From assembly GCF_003946865.1 (NCBI RefSeq), contig NZ_QXTH01000001.1, forward strand, positions 372,001-436,000: a DNA stretch of 64,000 nucleotides, given 5' to 3'. Below, piece by piece: positions 49,679-58,082 of this stretch; position 1 is the stretch's first letter; each line of letters opens with the position of its first letter. The notes under the pieces are model-generated. The model did not search any database and was not told the origin of the DNA. It saw only the letters and a program-made list of their open reading frames with translations. This DNA is from Antribacter gilvus (GTDB lineage: Bacteria > Actinomycetota > Actinomycetes > Actinomycetales > Cellulomonadaceae). A program made the position numbers and the translations under genes.

Positions 49679-51747
49679 CGGAGGGCCTCCGCGACGGAGG
49701 CGGCCTCGTCGAGGGTGAGCTCGGCGTCGACCAGGGCGGCGACCAGGCTGACCTGCACGCTGCCGCCGTCCGGGACCACCAGCGGGCTGTCCCAGGCGAG
49801 CGCCGGGCAGGCGCCGGGGTACTCCGCGGAGCGGAGGAACCACGGGCGGGCCGTGCCCGGCTGGACCAGGACGAGCGTGGACGGGCCCGCCGAGTGCTGC
49901 TGCGTGAACGCCACCCACGGCGACGAGCTCCCGTGCGCGGCCGACTCGCCCTCGCCCCCGGCGCTCAGCACGCGGGTGCGCTCGGCGGCGGGCAGCCGCC
50001 AGAACAGGCCGCCGTAGCCGGCGCCCGGGCGGCCGTTCGTCGCGGGGGAGCGGAACTCGAGCGGGCCGTGCGAGGCGTGCAAGGTGCTGTGCCAGCCGAG
50101 GACCCACACGTCGGACGGGAGCACGCCCACCAGGCGCGACCCGCTCAGGCGCCGCTCCTCGGTGAGCTGCGGAGCGCCGTGCTCGTCGCTCCAGAGCACG
50201 TCCTCGAGGAGGGTCCCGGCGTCGTCGGGCGCGACGCGCAGGCCGGTCGCCACCTGGGTGCCGTGGTTCTCCAGCAGGGTGGGGCCCACATCCCGGACGA
50301 ACGTGCGGCCGCCCCAGTAGCTGGTGCCGTTCACGTCGGGGACGGCGATGCCCACGCCGTAGTGGTGCCGGTGGTCCACCGGGCCCGCGTCCGTGAGCGG
50401 CACGCCGGCCAGCGTGTGGACCGGGTGCAGGTAAGGACGAGGGGCGTGGATGCGGGTTACCCGGTCGCCGGGCTCGCGGCGGGCCAGCGGAGCGCCGTCG
50501 GGCCCGGCCCGGAGCACCATCGTGTCGCCGTCCGCGCTCCAGACGGGGTTCTCCCGGACGTCGGTGCGCGCCCGCGCCCGCCCGTCGCTCGGTGCTGTCT
50601 CCTGCGGTACCGATCCCGCCGGAGCGGCGACACTGTCGTCCACGGGCCCTCCTGTCGCTGTGGTGTGGGTTGGGGTCGTGTCGGCGTCCCGGCCGTCGTC
50701 GGCCAGGTGCACCCTCTCCGGGCGCCGCGGGAGCGGGCCCGTGCTGGCGCGGACCTCGAGCCGTGCGGCGAACCGTGCGGTGACCGCGGGGTTCGCGCCG
50801 TCGGTGATGACCGCGTGCAGCTCGCGCCAGGCGTGCCGCCCCAGGTCCGACTGCGGCACCGCTGCCGTGGTCAGTGCCGGTGTGGCGTAGCGCGCCAGGT
50901 CGATGTCGTCGAAGCCGGCCACGGAGATGTCCCCCGGCACGGCGACGCCCGCCTCGTTGAGCCCGGCGAGCAGGCCGAACGCGACGAGGTCGTTGTAGGC
51001 GACGGCGGCCGTGAAGCGGCCCGCGAGCACCGCCGCGGTCACGGCGTGGCCGGCCGCGATGTTGGGTCCGGCGGGGAGCACCTCGAGGGACAGGTCCGGG
51101 TGCAGCTCCTGCGCCTGGGCGAGCCCGGTGCGCCGCTGCCCGTCGGAGGCGCTCGCGCGCGGCCCGGCGAGATACGCGACACGACGGTGGCCCAGCGACA
51201 CGAGGTGCGAGACCACCTGGACCGTCGCGTCCGCGTAGTCCACGACGAGGCTCGGGGCGACGGCGCCGCCGCCGGCCTTCCCGAGCTCGCGGTTCACGAG
51301 GACCAACGGCTCCGCGTCGCTGATCAGCGCCCTGAGCTCCTCGTCGGGCATGCGCGGGGAGACCAGCACGATGGCGTCGCAGCGCAGCCGCGCCTCGAGC
51401 GCGATGGCCGCCTCCTGGCTCTCGTCCTCGACGGTCTCGGCGACGAGGACGCGGTAGCCGTCCTCGGCCGCCGCGGACGCCACGCCCCGAAGGATCTGCT
51501 GGAACACCGGGTTGCCGAGGTCGGGGACCACGACGGCGACCGTCGTGGTGCGCCCGAGGGCGAGGTTACGGGCCACATTGCTGGGCCGATAACTGAGGCC
51601 TGCGGCCGCTTCGCGGACGCGGGCAGAGATCTCTGGATCGACCGTGCTGCGGCCGTTCATGACTCGCGACACCGTGGCGCGCGAGACTCCAGCCGCCGCG
51701 GCGACATCCGCGATCGTGGCGACAGGGCGCCGTGCACCGGGCTTCAC
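49675..51747 (-). CDS. LacI-family regulator fused to a DUF6807 (PmoA-like) domain
   Basis: 690 aa in one uninterrupted frame; the GTG at 51747 has no ribosome site and may be near-leaderless. Residues 1-340 are a complete LacI protein: ATIADVAAAAGVSRATVSRV, hinge, VAVVVPDLGNPVFQQIL, VAGFDDIDLARYATPALTT. Residues 345-395 are an Asp/Thr/Pro-rich linker. Residues 405-690 are a complete DUF6807 domain with RPYLHPVHTLAG, PVDHRHHYGVGIAVPDVNG, SYWGGRTFVRDVG and TNGRPGAGYGGLFWRLP, aligning stretch for stretch with the stand-alone DUF6807 protein at 19423-20343. The regulator could thus be an enzyme or carry a second sensor. It diverges from a sugar importer across two AACCGGTT operators and is coupled to a Gfo/Idh gene. 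Confidence 0.88.
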   Translation of the reverse strand: MKPGARRPVATIADVAAAAGVSRATVSRVMNGRSTVDPEISARVREAAAGLSYRPSNVARNLALGRTTTVAVVVPDLGNPVFQQILRGVASAAAEDGYRVLVAETVEDESQEAAIALEARLRCDAIVLVSPRMPDEELRALISDAEPLVLVNRELGKAGGGAVAPSLVVDYADATVQVVSHLVSLGHRRVAYLAGPRASASDGQRRTGLAQAQELHPDLSLEVLPAGPNIAAGHAVTAAVLAGRFTAAVAYNDLVAFGLLAGLNEAGVAVPGDISVAGFDDIDLARYATPALTTAAVPQSDLGRHAWRELHAVITDGANPAVTARFAARLEVRASTGPLPRRPERVHLADDGRDADTTPTHTTATGGPVDDSVAAPAGSVPQETAPSDGRARARTDVRENPVWSADGDTMVLRAGPDGAPLARREPGDRVTRIHAPRPYLHPVHTLAGVPLTDAGPVDHRHHYGVGIAVPDVNGTSYWGGRTFVRDVGPTLLENHGTQVATGLRVAPDDAGTLLEDVLWSDEHGAPQLTEERRLSGSRLVGVLPSDVWVLGWHSTLHASHGPLEFRSPATNGRPGAGYGGLFWRLPAAERTRVLSAGGEGESAAHGSSSPWVAFTQQHSAGPSTLVLVQPGTARPWFLRSAEYPGACPALAWDSPLVVPDGGSVQVSLVAALVDAELTLDEAASVAEALR

Positions 51748-51767
51748 ATTGCTGACCGTACACCATA

Positions 51768-51780
51768 GGAAACCGGTTCC
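51768..51780. promoter_or_regulatory. LacI-type operator, site 1 of a pair
   Basis: GGAAACCGGTTCC with the perfect core AACCGGTT (51771-51778), 21 bases upstream of the LacI-DUF6807 start. Confidence 0.65.
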
Positions 51781-51802
51781 TCGTGTGATACGTTCCTGCG
51801 CA

Positions 51803-51814
51803 GGAACCGGTTTC
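51803..51814. promoter_or_regulatory. LacI-type operator, site 2 of a pair
   Basis: GGAACCGGTTTC, the mirror image of site 1, core AACCGGTT (51805-51812), 34 bases away centre to centre. Also part of the perfect 16-base palindrome GTTCCTGCGCAGGAAC (51792-51807). Likely site of autoregulation and of control over the divergent importer. Confidence 0.65.
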
Positions 51815-51893
51815 TCAGTCGTGCGGACCTATGAAAACACCGTGCGACGGAGGACGAGAACCGGGGATCGACGACGATCCGAGAGGGCGGTAC

Positions 51894-52838
51894 ATGAGCA
51901 CCACCGACATCCCCAGGCGGGCGGACGCACCAGCGCGCCGCACGCGGGGGCGAACCGGCGCCACGCGCCGGGGAGACGGCCGCGCGGCCATCATTTTCCT
52001 GGCCCCATGGTTCGCCGGACTGGTGCTGATCACCGCCGGACCCATGGCCGCCTCGCTCTACCTGTCATTCACCGACTACGACCTGCTGACGCCACCCACG
52101 TGGATCGGTCCGGAGAACTACACCCGGATGTTCGAGGACCCACGGTTCCTCAACGCACTGCAGGTCACGTTCACCTACGTCCTGGTCTCGGTGCCGATCC
52201 AGCTGGCGCTGTCCCTGGCGCTGGCGCTGATCCTGGACAAGGGCCTGCGTGCCCTGTCGTTCTACCGGTCGATCTACTACCTGCCGTCGCTGCTCGGCGG
52301 CAGCGTGGCGGTCGCGATCCTGTGGCGCCAGGTCTTCGGCGCGGACGGGCTGCTGAACCAGTTCCTCGCGCTGTTCGGCATCCAGGGCGAGGGCTGGGTC
52401 TCGCACCCGGACTACGCCCTCGGCACGCTGATCGTCCTGAACGTCTGGACGTTCGGGTCACCGATGGTGATCTTCCTGGCCGGCCTCCGGCAGATCCCGC
52501 AGATGTACTACGAGGCCGCGTCGATCGACGGCGCCAGCAAGGTGCGGCAGTTCATCACCATCACGGTGCCGCTGCTCTCGCCGATCGTCTTCTTCAACCT
52601 GGTGCTCCAGGTCATCGGCAGCTTCCAGTCGTTCACGCAGGCGTACGTCGTCAGCGGCGGCACCGGCGGCCCGGCGGACTCGACCATGTTCTACACCCTC
52701 TACCTCTACCTCAAGGGCTTCGGTTCGCTCGACATGGGTTACGCGTCGGCCATGGCCTGGTTCCTGCTCCTGATCATCGGCGGGATGACCGCCGTCAACT
52801 TCGTCGCCTCCAAGTACTGGGTCTTCTACGATGACTGA
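51894..52838 (+). CDS. Carbohydrate ABC importer permease (MalF-type)
   Basis: 314 aa from the ATG at 51894 after GAGAGGGCGG. Arg-rich N-terminus, then AAIIFLAPWFAGLVLITAGP, FTDYDLLTPPTWIGPENYTR, and the EAA loop YEAASIDGASKVRQFITITV. Closely resembles the MalF-type permease at 13059 in its periplasmic loops and TVPLLSPIVFFNL. First gene of a permease-permease-binding protein operon, an order different from the other two sugar importers in the window. It overlaps the next gene by 8 bp. Confidence 0.9.
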   Translation: MSTTDIPRRADAPARRTRGRTGATRRGDGRAAIIFLAPWFAGLVLITAGPMAASLYLSFTDYDLLTPPTWIGPENYTRMFEDPRFLNALQVTFTYVLVSVPIQLALSLALALILDKGLRALSFYRSIYYLPSLLGGSVAVAILWRQVFGADGLLNQFLALFGIQGEGWVSHPDYALGTLIVLNVWTFGSPMVIFLAGLRQIPQMYYEAASIDGASKVRQFITITVPLLSPIVFFNLVLQVIGSFQSFTQAYVVSGGTGGPADSTMFYTLYLYLKGFGSLDMGYASAMAWFLLLIIGGMTAVNFVASKYWVFYDD

Positions 52839-53775
52839 GCTCACCGCCCCCACGCTGCCCGACGAAGGAACCCGCCTCGGCGCGCGGATCTCCCACGCGG
52901 CCGGCCAGCTTCCCCCGCCGTCCGCCCGGCAGCTCCGCGCCCGGCGCCGCGCCGCCCTCATGGGTCTGCTCCGGCACGCCCTGCTCATCGGCTTCGGCCT
53001 GATCATGCTGTACCCGCTGCTGTGGATGCTGGCGAGCTCGATCAAGCCGTCGGCGCTCATCTTCCGCGAGCCCGGCCTGATCCCGACCGAGATCGACATG
53101 AGCAACTACACGGACGGGTGGACCGCGCTGCTGCACCCGTTCAGCACCTACCTGCTGAACTCCGGTCTCGTGGTCCTCGGCTCCGTGATCGGCAACCTCG
53201 TGGCCTGCTCGATGGCCGCGTACGCGTTCGCCCGCCTGGAGTTCCGGGGCCGCAACCTGTGGTTCGCCATCATGCTGATGTCGATCATGCTGCCGATCCA
53301 CGTGGTGATCGTGCCGCAGTACGTGCTGTTCTCCTCGTTGCAGTGGATCAACACGTTCCTGCCGCTGATCGTGCCGAAGCTGCTCGCCACGGACGCGTTC
53401 TTCATCTTCCTCATGGTCCAGTTCTTCCGGGGCATCCCCAAGGAGCTGGACGAGGCGGCGCGCCTCGACGGCTGCGGACACGTCCGCATCTACTGGCGGA
53501 TCATGCTGCCGCTGGCGCTGCCGGCCCTGGCCACGACGGCGATCTTCACGTTCATCTGGACGTGGAACGACTTCTTCAGCCAGCTCATCTTCCTCACGCG
53601 TCCCGACATGTACACCGTCCCTGTCGCGCTCGCCGCGTTCAAGGACAGCACCGGAGAGACGTCGTGGGGATCGCTGTTCGCCATGTCGATCGTGTCCCTG
53701 ATACCCGTCTTCCTCGTCTTCCTGTTCGGGCAGAAGTACCTCGTCAAGGGCATCGCCACGACCGGGATCAAGTAG
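52831..53775 (+). CDS. Carbohydrate ABC importer permease (MalG-type)
   Basis: 314 aa; the ATG overlaps the upstream gene. A polar N-terminus of about 48 residues precedes HALLIGFGLIMLYPLLWMLA. Family motifs: SSIKPSALIF, ARLEFRGRN, LPIHVVIVPQYVLF and the EAA loop EAARLDGCGHVRIYWRIMLP. Close in motif content to the permease at 14069. Inner-membrane subunit of the third sugar importer. Confidence 0.9.
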   Translation: MTELTAPTLPDEGTRLGARISHAAGQLPPPSARQLRARRRAALMGLLRHALLIGFGLIMLYPLLWMLASSIKPSALIFREPGLIPTEIDMSNYTDGWTALLHPFSTYLLNSGLVVLGSVIGNLVACSMAAYAFARLEFRGRNLWFAIMLMSIMLPIHVVIVPQYVLFSSLQWINTFLPLIVPKLLATDAFFIFLMVQFFRGIPKELDEAARLDGCGHVRIYWRIMLPLALPALATTAIFTFIWTWNDFFSQLIFLTRPDMYTVPVALAAFKDSTGETSWGSLFAMSIVSLIPVFLVFLFGQKYLVKGIATTGIK

Positions 53776-53858
53776 CACGACCACCCGCACCACCCGCACC
53801 CCGCACCTCATCCGCACGACCGGACGACGACGTTTCGTCACGCACCTGAAGGAGCATC

Positions 53859-55190
53859 ATGCGATTCACCACCACCCGCGCACGCCGCGCAGCCGCCACG
53901 GCGGGCGCGACCGTCGCGGTCCTCGCCCTGGCAGCCTGCGCCGGGGGCGACTCCGGGCTCAGCCCCGCCGGCGAGGACACGGCGGCGCCCCCCGCCGAGG
54001 AGTGCCCCTGCGAGATCCGCTTCTCGTGGTGGGGTTCCGACTCCCGCCACGCGGCGACGCAGGAGATCATCGACGCCTTCGAGGCGGAGAACCCCGACAT
54101 CACCGTGGTCCCGGACTTCACCGACTGGAGCGGCTACTGGGACAAGCTCGCCACCTCGGTGGCCGCGAGCGACGCCCCGGACGTGATGACGCAGGAGGAG
54201 CGCTACATCTCCGACTACGCCTCACGCGGCGTGCTCGCCGACCTGAGCGCGCTGGAGATCGACACGTCGAAGGTCGACGCGGCGATCCTCGCGGGCGGCC
54301 AGACCGCCGACGGCCAGTTCGGCATCCCCACCGGTGTCAACGCGTACGCCGTCGTCATCGACCCGGAGATCTTCGCCGCTGCCGGCGTCGAGGTCCCCGA
54401 CGACGAGACCTGGACCTGGGACGACTACGTCGAGATCGCGAACGAGATCTCGGCCAAGGCGCCCGAGGGCGTGTACGGCGCGCAGGACTACGGCTTCAAC
54501 GAGGCCGGCATCAACGTCATGGCGCGTCAGCGCGGCGAGTCCCTCTACACGGCGGACGGCAAGGTCGGCGTCTCGAAGGAGACCGTCACCGACTTCTTCC
54601 AGGTCTCGCTCGACCTGCAGGCCGGCGGCGGCGAGCCCGACGCGGCCCGCACCATGGAGATCCAGGACGCCGGTCCCGAGGGCTCGCTCCTCGGCACCAA
54701 CACGGGCGCCATGGGCGTCTGGTGGAGCAACCAGCTCGGCGCGCTGAGCAAGGCGTCGGGTCGCGAGCTGCAGCTGCTCCGTCTCCCGGGTGAGTCGGAG
54801 GGCGAGCGCACCGGCATGTACCTCAAGCCGGCCATGTTCTACTCGATCTCCAGCAAGAGCGAGTACCCCCAGGCCTCGGCGAAGTTCGTCGACTTCCTCC
54901 TGAACAGCCCCGCGGCGGCCGAGATCATGCTCACCGACCGTGGCCTGCCGGCGAACACGGAGGTCCGTGAGGGCATCCTCGACAAGCTGGACGCCCCGAA
55001 CGCCCTGGTCGCGGACTTCATGGCCGAGATCGCGCCGACGATCGTCGACTCGCCTCCCGTGCCGCCGAACGGCTCGGGCGACGTCGCCGACATCACGGAG
55101 CGTCTCAACGCCGAGGTGCTGTTCGGGCGTCTGACGCCTGAGAAGGCGGCGGAGCAGTTCCTCTCCGAGCTGGAAGCAGCCATCGGCTGA
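53859..55190 (+). CDS. Carbohydrate ABC importer binding lipoprotein (CUT1 type)
   Basis: 443 aa; the ATG at 53859 follows GAAGGAGCATC. The signal sequence ends in lipobox LALAAC (cysteine near residue 27). The mature part opens IRFSWWGSDSRHAATQEIID and has FTDWSGYWDKLATSVAASDAPD, typical of CUT1 sugar-binding proteins; a CPC pair lies just before the first strand. It is the last gene of the importer operon controlled from the AACCGGTT sites. Substrate unknown; being divergent from the LacI-DUF6807/Gfo-Idh unit, it probably imports the same compound those genes handle. Confidence 0.88.
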   Translation: MRFTTTRARRAAATAGATVAVLALAACAGGDSGLSPAGEDTAAPPAEECPCEIRFSWWGSDSRHAATQEIIDAFEAENPDITVVPDFTDWSGYWDKLATSVAASDAPDVMTQEERYISDYASRGVLADLSALEIDTSKVDAAILAGGQTADGQFGIPTGVNAYAVVIDPEIFAAAGVEVPDDETWTWDDYVEIANEISAKAPEGVYGAQDYGFNEAGINVMARQRGESLYTADGKVGVSKETVTDFFQVSLDLQAGGGEPDAARTMEIQDAGPEGSLLGTNTGAMGVWWSNQLGALSKASGRELQLLRLPGESEGERTGMYLKPAMFYSISSKSEYPQASAKFVDFLLNSPAAAEIMLTDRGLPANTEVREGILDKLDAPNALVADFMAEIAPTIVDSPPVPPNGSGDVADITERLNAEVLFGRLTPEKAAEQFLSELEAAIG

Positions 55191-55210
55191 CCTCCCCTCG
55201 AGCAGCACAG

Positions 55211-55276
55211 GCGCTGTGGGTACACGAATGGCCGGGCAGGACGGACAACCGGTGACCATTCGTGTACCCACAGCGC
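55211..55276 (+). terminator. Hairpin with 21-bp perfect arms
   Basis: GCGCTGTGGGTACACGAATG (20 of 21 arm bases) is mirrored at 55256-55276 with a 24-base loop. It follows the binding-protein gene and carries the CTGTGGG/CCCACAG ends also seen in the two palindromes around the Fic gene. Confidence 0.75.
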
Positions 55277-55300
55277 TGGGCGGGTGGGAGTACGATCGAA

Positions 55301-55312
55301 TGAAACGGTTCA
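55301..55312 (+). promoter_or_regulatory. LacI-type operator (RhaR-like box) before uxaA
   Basis: TGAAACGGTTCA, a full match to TGAANCGNTTCA, 21 bases before the GTG start of altronate dehydratase. Confidence 0.6.
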
Positions 55313-55332
55313 ACGAGCACGGGAGGCCCACG

Positions 55333-56865
55333 GTGGCCGCAGCAGAGCTGCTTCTCCTGCGAGGTGACGACGACGTCGCCGTCGCCACGCACGACCTGAG
55401 TTCGGGAGAGGAGGCCGGTGCACCCGGGCGTGACCCCGTCGTCGTGCGCGATGCGGTGCCCCGCGGGCACAAGGTGGCCCTCCGGGCCCTGCCCGCGGGA
55501 ACCGAGGTCCGCAAGTACGGCCAGGTCATCGGAGTCGCGACCCAGGATGTCGCTCCGGGCGAGCACGTCCACAGCCACAACCTCGGTTTCGAGGAGGGGC
55601 ACCGCGAGTCGGAGCTGGCCACGGTCCACGTCGAGCTGCCCGTGCCGCCGGAGCCGCGTCCCACCTTCCAGGGCTACCGCCGGTCGAACGGCAAGGTCGG
55701 CACACGCAACTACGTCGCGATCCTCACCTCGGTGAACTGCTCGGCGTCGACGGCGAAGATGATCGCCGACCAGTTCCGCGGCTTCGCGACGGACCAGTAC
55801 GACGACGTCGACGGTGTTGTCGCCCTCACCCACCAGAGCGGGTGCGGCCTCGTCCCGACGTCGGAGGGCGGGCAGGTGCTGCTCCGGACCCTGCGCGGGT
55901 ACGCGGAGCACGCCAACGTGGCGGGTCTGCTCGTGCTCGGGCTCGGCTGCGAGATGATCCAGCTCGACACGATCCTCAGCGGCGCCGCGGTGAGCCCCGA
56001 CACGGTGGTGAAGACCCTGACGATCCAGGACACCGGCGGGATCCGGGCGACGGTCAAGGCCGGTGTCGCGGCGATCCGCGAGATGCTGCCGGAGATCGAG
56101 GAGCGCTGGGAGCGCGAGGAGTGCGACGTCGCCGAGCTGGTGCTCGGCCTCAACTGCGGCGGCTCCGACGGCTACTCCGGTATCACCGCCAACCCGGCGC
56201 TCGGCTGGGCCTCGGACCTGCTCGTCTCCTACGGGGGCACGTCCGTGCTCGCCGAGACGCCCGAGGTGTTCGGTGCCGAGCACCTGCTGACCCGCCGCGC
56301 GGTCACGCCCGAGGTGGGCAAGCGGCTGCTGGACCGGATCGAGTGGTGGAAGTCGTACGCCGCGGCCGGCGGTGGGTCCCTCGACAACAACCCCTCGCCC
56401 GGCAACAAGGCGGGCGGCCTCACGACGATCCTCGAGAAGTCGCTCGGCGCCGTCGCCAAGGGCGGCCAGGCCGACCTCGCCGCGGTCTACGAGTACGCGG
56501 AGCCCATCACCGAGCGGGGCTTCGTCTTCATGGACACGCCGGGCTACGACCCGGTGTCCGTGACCGGCATCGTGGCGGGCGGGGCCAACGTGGTCTGCTT
56601 CACCACGGGGCGCGGCTCGGTGTTCGGGTGCAAGCCCACGCCGTCGATCAAGCTCGGCACCAACAGCGAGCTGTTCGAGAAGATGGGCGACGACATCGAC
56701 ATCGACTGCGGCCGCATCGTCACCGGGACCGCCACGGTGGAGCAGGTGGGCCGCGAGATCTTCGACCGGATCCTCGCCGTGGCGTCAGGGGAGCTCACCT
56801 CGAGCGAGGACCTCGACATCGGGGGCGAGGAGTTCGTCCCGTGGCAGCTCGGGACGGTGACGTAG
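55333..56865 (+). CDS. uxaA: Altronate dehydratase (UxaA family)
   Basis: 510 aa from a GTG at 55333 with GGGAGG upstream; earlier in-frame starts would run through the operator. N-terminal SAF domain (about 1-95, GTEVRKYGQVIGVATQDVAP), then the catalytic part with YRRSNGKVGTRNYVAILTSV, HQSGCGLVP, LGLNCGGSDGYSGITANPAL and FTTGRGSVFGCKPTPSIKL, carrying the cysteines that bind iron in this family. Dehydrates D-altronate to 2-keto-3-deoxygluconate in galacturonate catabolism; galactarate dehydratase is the nearest alternative. No other galacturonate gene is adjacent; the only candidate reductase here is at 2055. The upstream operator suggests co-control with rhamnose genes, logical for RG-I, which is alternating rhamnose and galacturonate. 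Confidence 0.88.
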   Translation: MAAAELLLLRGDDDVAVATHDLSSGEEAGAPGRDPVVVRDAVPRGHKVALRALPAGTEVRKYGQVIGVATQDVAPGEHVHSHNLGFEEGHRESELATVHVELPVPPEPRPTFQGYRRSNGKVGTRNYVAILTSVNCSASTAKMIADQFRGFATDQYDDVDGVVALTHQSGCGLVPTSEGGQVLLRTLRGYAEHANVAGLLVLGLGCEMIQLDTILSGAAVSPDTVVKTLTIQDTGGIRATVKAGVAAIREMLPEIEERWEREECDVAELVLGLNCGGSDGYSGITANPALGWASDLLVSYGGTSVLAETPEVFGAEHLLTRRAVTPEVGKRLLDRIEWWKSYAAAGGGSLDNNPSPGNKAGGLTTILEKSLGAVAKGGQADLAAVYEYAEPITERGFVFMDTPGYDPVSVTGIVAGGANVVCFTTGRGSVFGCKPTPSIKLGTNSELFEKMGDDIDIDCGRIVTGTATVEQVGREIFDRILAVASGELTSSEDLDIGGEEFVPWQLGTVT

Positions 56866-56882
56866 GCCCGGGGCCCGACGAA

Positions 56883-56920
56883 GGCTGTGGGCACCTTCCG
56901 TGCGGAAGGTGCCCACAGCC
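56883..56920. repeat. 38-bp palindrome upstream of the Fic gene
   Basis: GGCTGTGGGCACCTTCCG and its exact complement around TG. The inner 34 bases (56885-56918) are identical to the core of the palindrome at 58083-58150 on the other side of the Fic gene. It also probably terminates uxaA. Confidence 0.85.
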
Positions 56921-56942
56921 GTATCCAGAAGTGCTCTCCGAC

Positions 56943-56967
56943 TTAACATGTCGTCCGAACATGTTAA
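56943..56967 (+). promoter_or_regulatory. Inverted repeat operator upstream of the Fic gene
   Basis: TTAACATGT (56943-56951) and ACATGTTAA (56959-56967) with a 7-base spacer; a related TTAACACGT lies at 56983-56991. The sequence is AT-rich compared with its surroundings. Possibly bound by the winged-helix tail of the Fic protein itself. Confidence 0.5.
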
Positions 56968-57007
56968 AGATCGCGCGGGAACTTAACACGTCCCGTAACC
57001 TGTCTAG

Positions 57008-58081
57008 GTGACATGGAGCCCGGACGTCCCATATAACGAGCTGCCTCTGCTTCCTCCATCGGTTGAGCTCGAGACGCATCGCGTCCTCAAGGCCACGATC
57101 GGCGCGAGGGAAGCACTCGCTCGACTCGACGCGCGCGCGAGCGCGCTTCCGAACCCAGCTGTGCTGATCAACGCGATCCCGCTCCTGGAAGCTCAGGCGA
57201 GCAACGAGATCGAGAACATCGTCACCACGACAGACGAGCTCTTCGAGGCCGCCGCGTACGACCTGGATGCTTCGCCCGCCGCGCGGGAGGCGCTTCGGTA
57301 CCGGACCGCGCTCCGGTTGGGCTTTGACGAGCTGTCGAGCGGACGCCCGATCACTGCGCACACAGCGGCGCGGCTCTGTTCGGAGATCCGAGGCCATGAG
57401 GTCGCGTTCCGACGGGGCGAGGTCTTCATCGGCGATCCCATACAGCGGCGCCGCGTCTACACGCCGCCTGCGGAGCCGATCGCTCTGGACGCGCTCCTGG
57501 GCAACTGGTCCTTCTTCGTCAATGAGCCCTCGGAGCTGGACCCGCTGGTCCGGATGGCCGTCGCCCACTATCAGTTCGAGGCCATCCACCCCTTCCACGA
57601 CGGCAACGGACGGACGGGCCGCATTGTCAACGTGCTCATGCTGTGTGGTGCCGGTCTGCTGCAGTTGCCGCTGCTCTATCTGTCCAGGTTCATCATCGAG
57701 AACAAGGACGAGTACTACCGGCTGCTCAATGCGGTGACCTCCTCTGAGGCATGGGAGGAGTGGGTCATCTACATGATCGAGGGCGTGCGCTCGACCTCGC
57801 AGCACACGCTCCTGCTCGTCGACCAGATCGAGGAGGTGCAGGGCGTCGTCGCTACCGCGGTCCGATCGGTGCTGCGCAGTGCCGACGCCGACCTCGTCGC
57901 AGCCGTGATGGAGCAGCCGTACTGCCGCATCCGTGACGTTGTGGAGCGCTGCGGCGTGACGCGCCAGACGGCCGTCCGCTGGCTGCGCGCGCTCGAAGAG
58001 ACCGGAGTGCTGACCGAAGTCCGGGTCGGTCGCGAGGTGCTCTTCATCAATGCGGCGCTCATGGATGTGCTGCGGCGATGA
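57008..58081 (+). CDS. Fic-domain AMP-transferase with C-terminal winged helix
   Basis: 357 aa from a GTG at 57008; no ribosome site, so possibly leaderless. An N-terminal Fic_N-type region (about 1-90) contains SNEIEN (65-70), matching the inhibitory (S/T)xxxE(G/N) motif, with Glu69 positioned to block ATP. The catalytic Fic motif HPFHDGNGRTGR is complete (194-205). The C-terminal 60 residues form a winged HTH (VVERCGVTRQTAVRWLRALE). Fic proteins modify target proteins, mostly by AMP transfer; targets here are unknown. Codon use is less GC-rich than the neighbours, and the gene is enclosed by two near-identical palindromes, suggesting a mobile or separately acquired cassette. Confidence 0.9.
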   Translation: MTWSPDVPYNELPLLPPSVELETHRVLKATIGAREALARLDARASALPNPAVLINAIPLLEAQASNEIENIVTTTDELFEAAAYDLDASPAAREALRYRTALRLGFDELSSGRPITAHTAARLCSEIRGHEVAFRRGEVFIGDPIQRRRVYTPPAEPIALDALLGNWSFFVNEPSELDPLVRMAVAHYQFEAIHPFHDGNGRTGRIVNVLMLCGAGLLQLPLLYLSRFIIENKDEYYRLLNAVTSSEAWEEWVIYMIEGVRSTSQHTLLLVDQIEEVQGVVATAVRSVLRSADADLVAAVMEQPYCRIRDVVERCGVTRQTAVRWLRALEETGVLTEVRVGREVLFINAALMDVLRR

Positions 58082-58082
58082 T

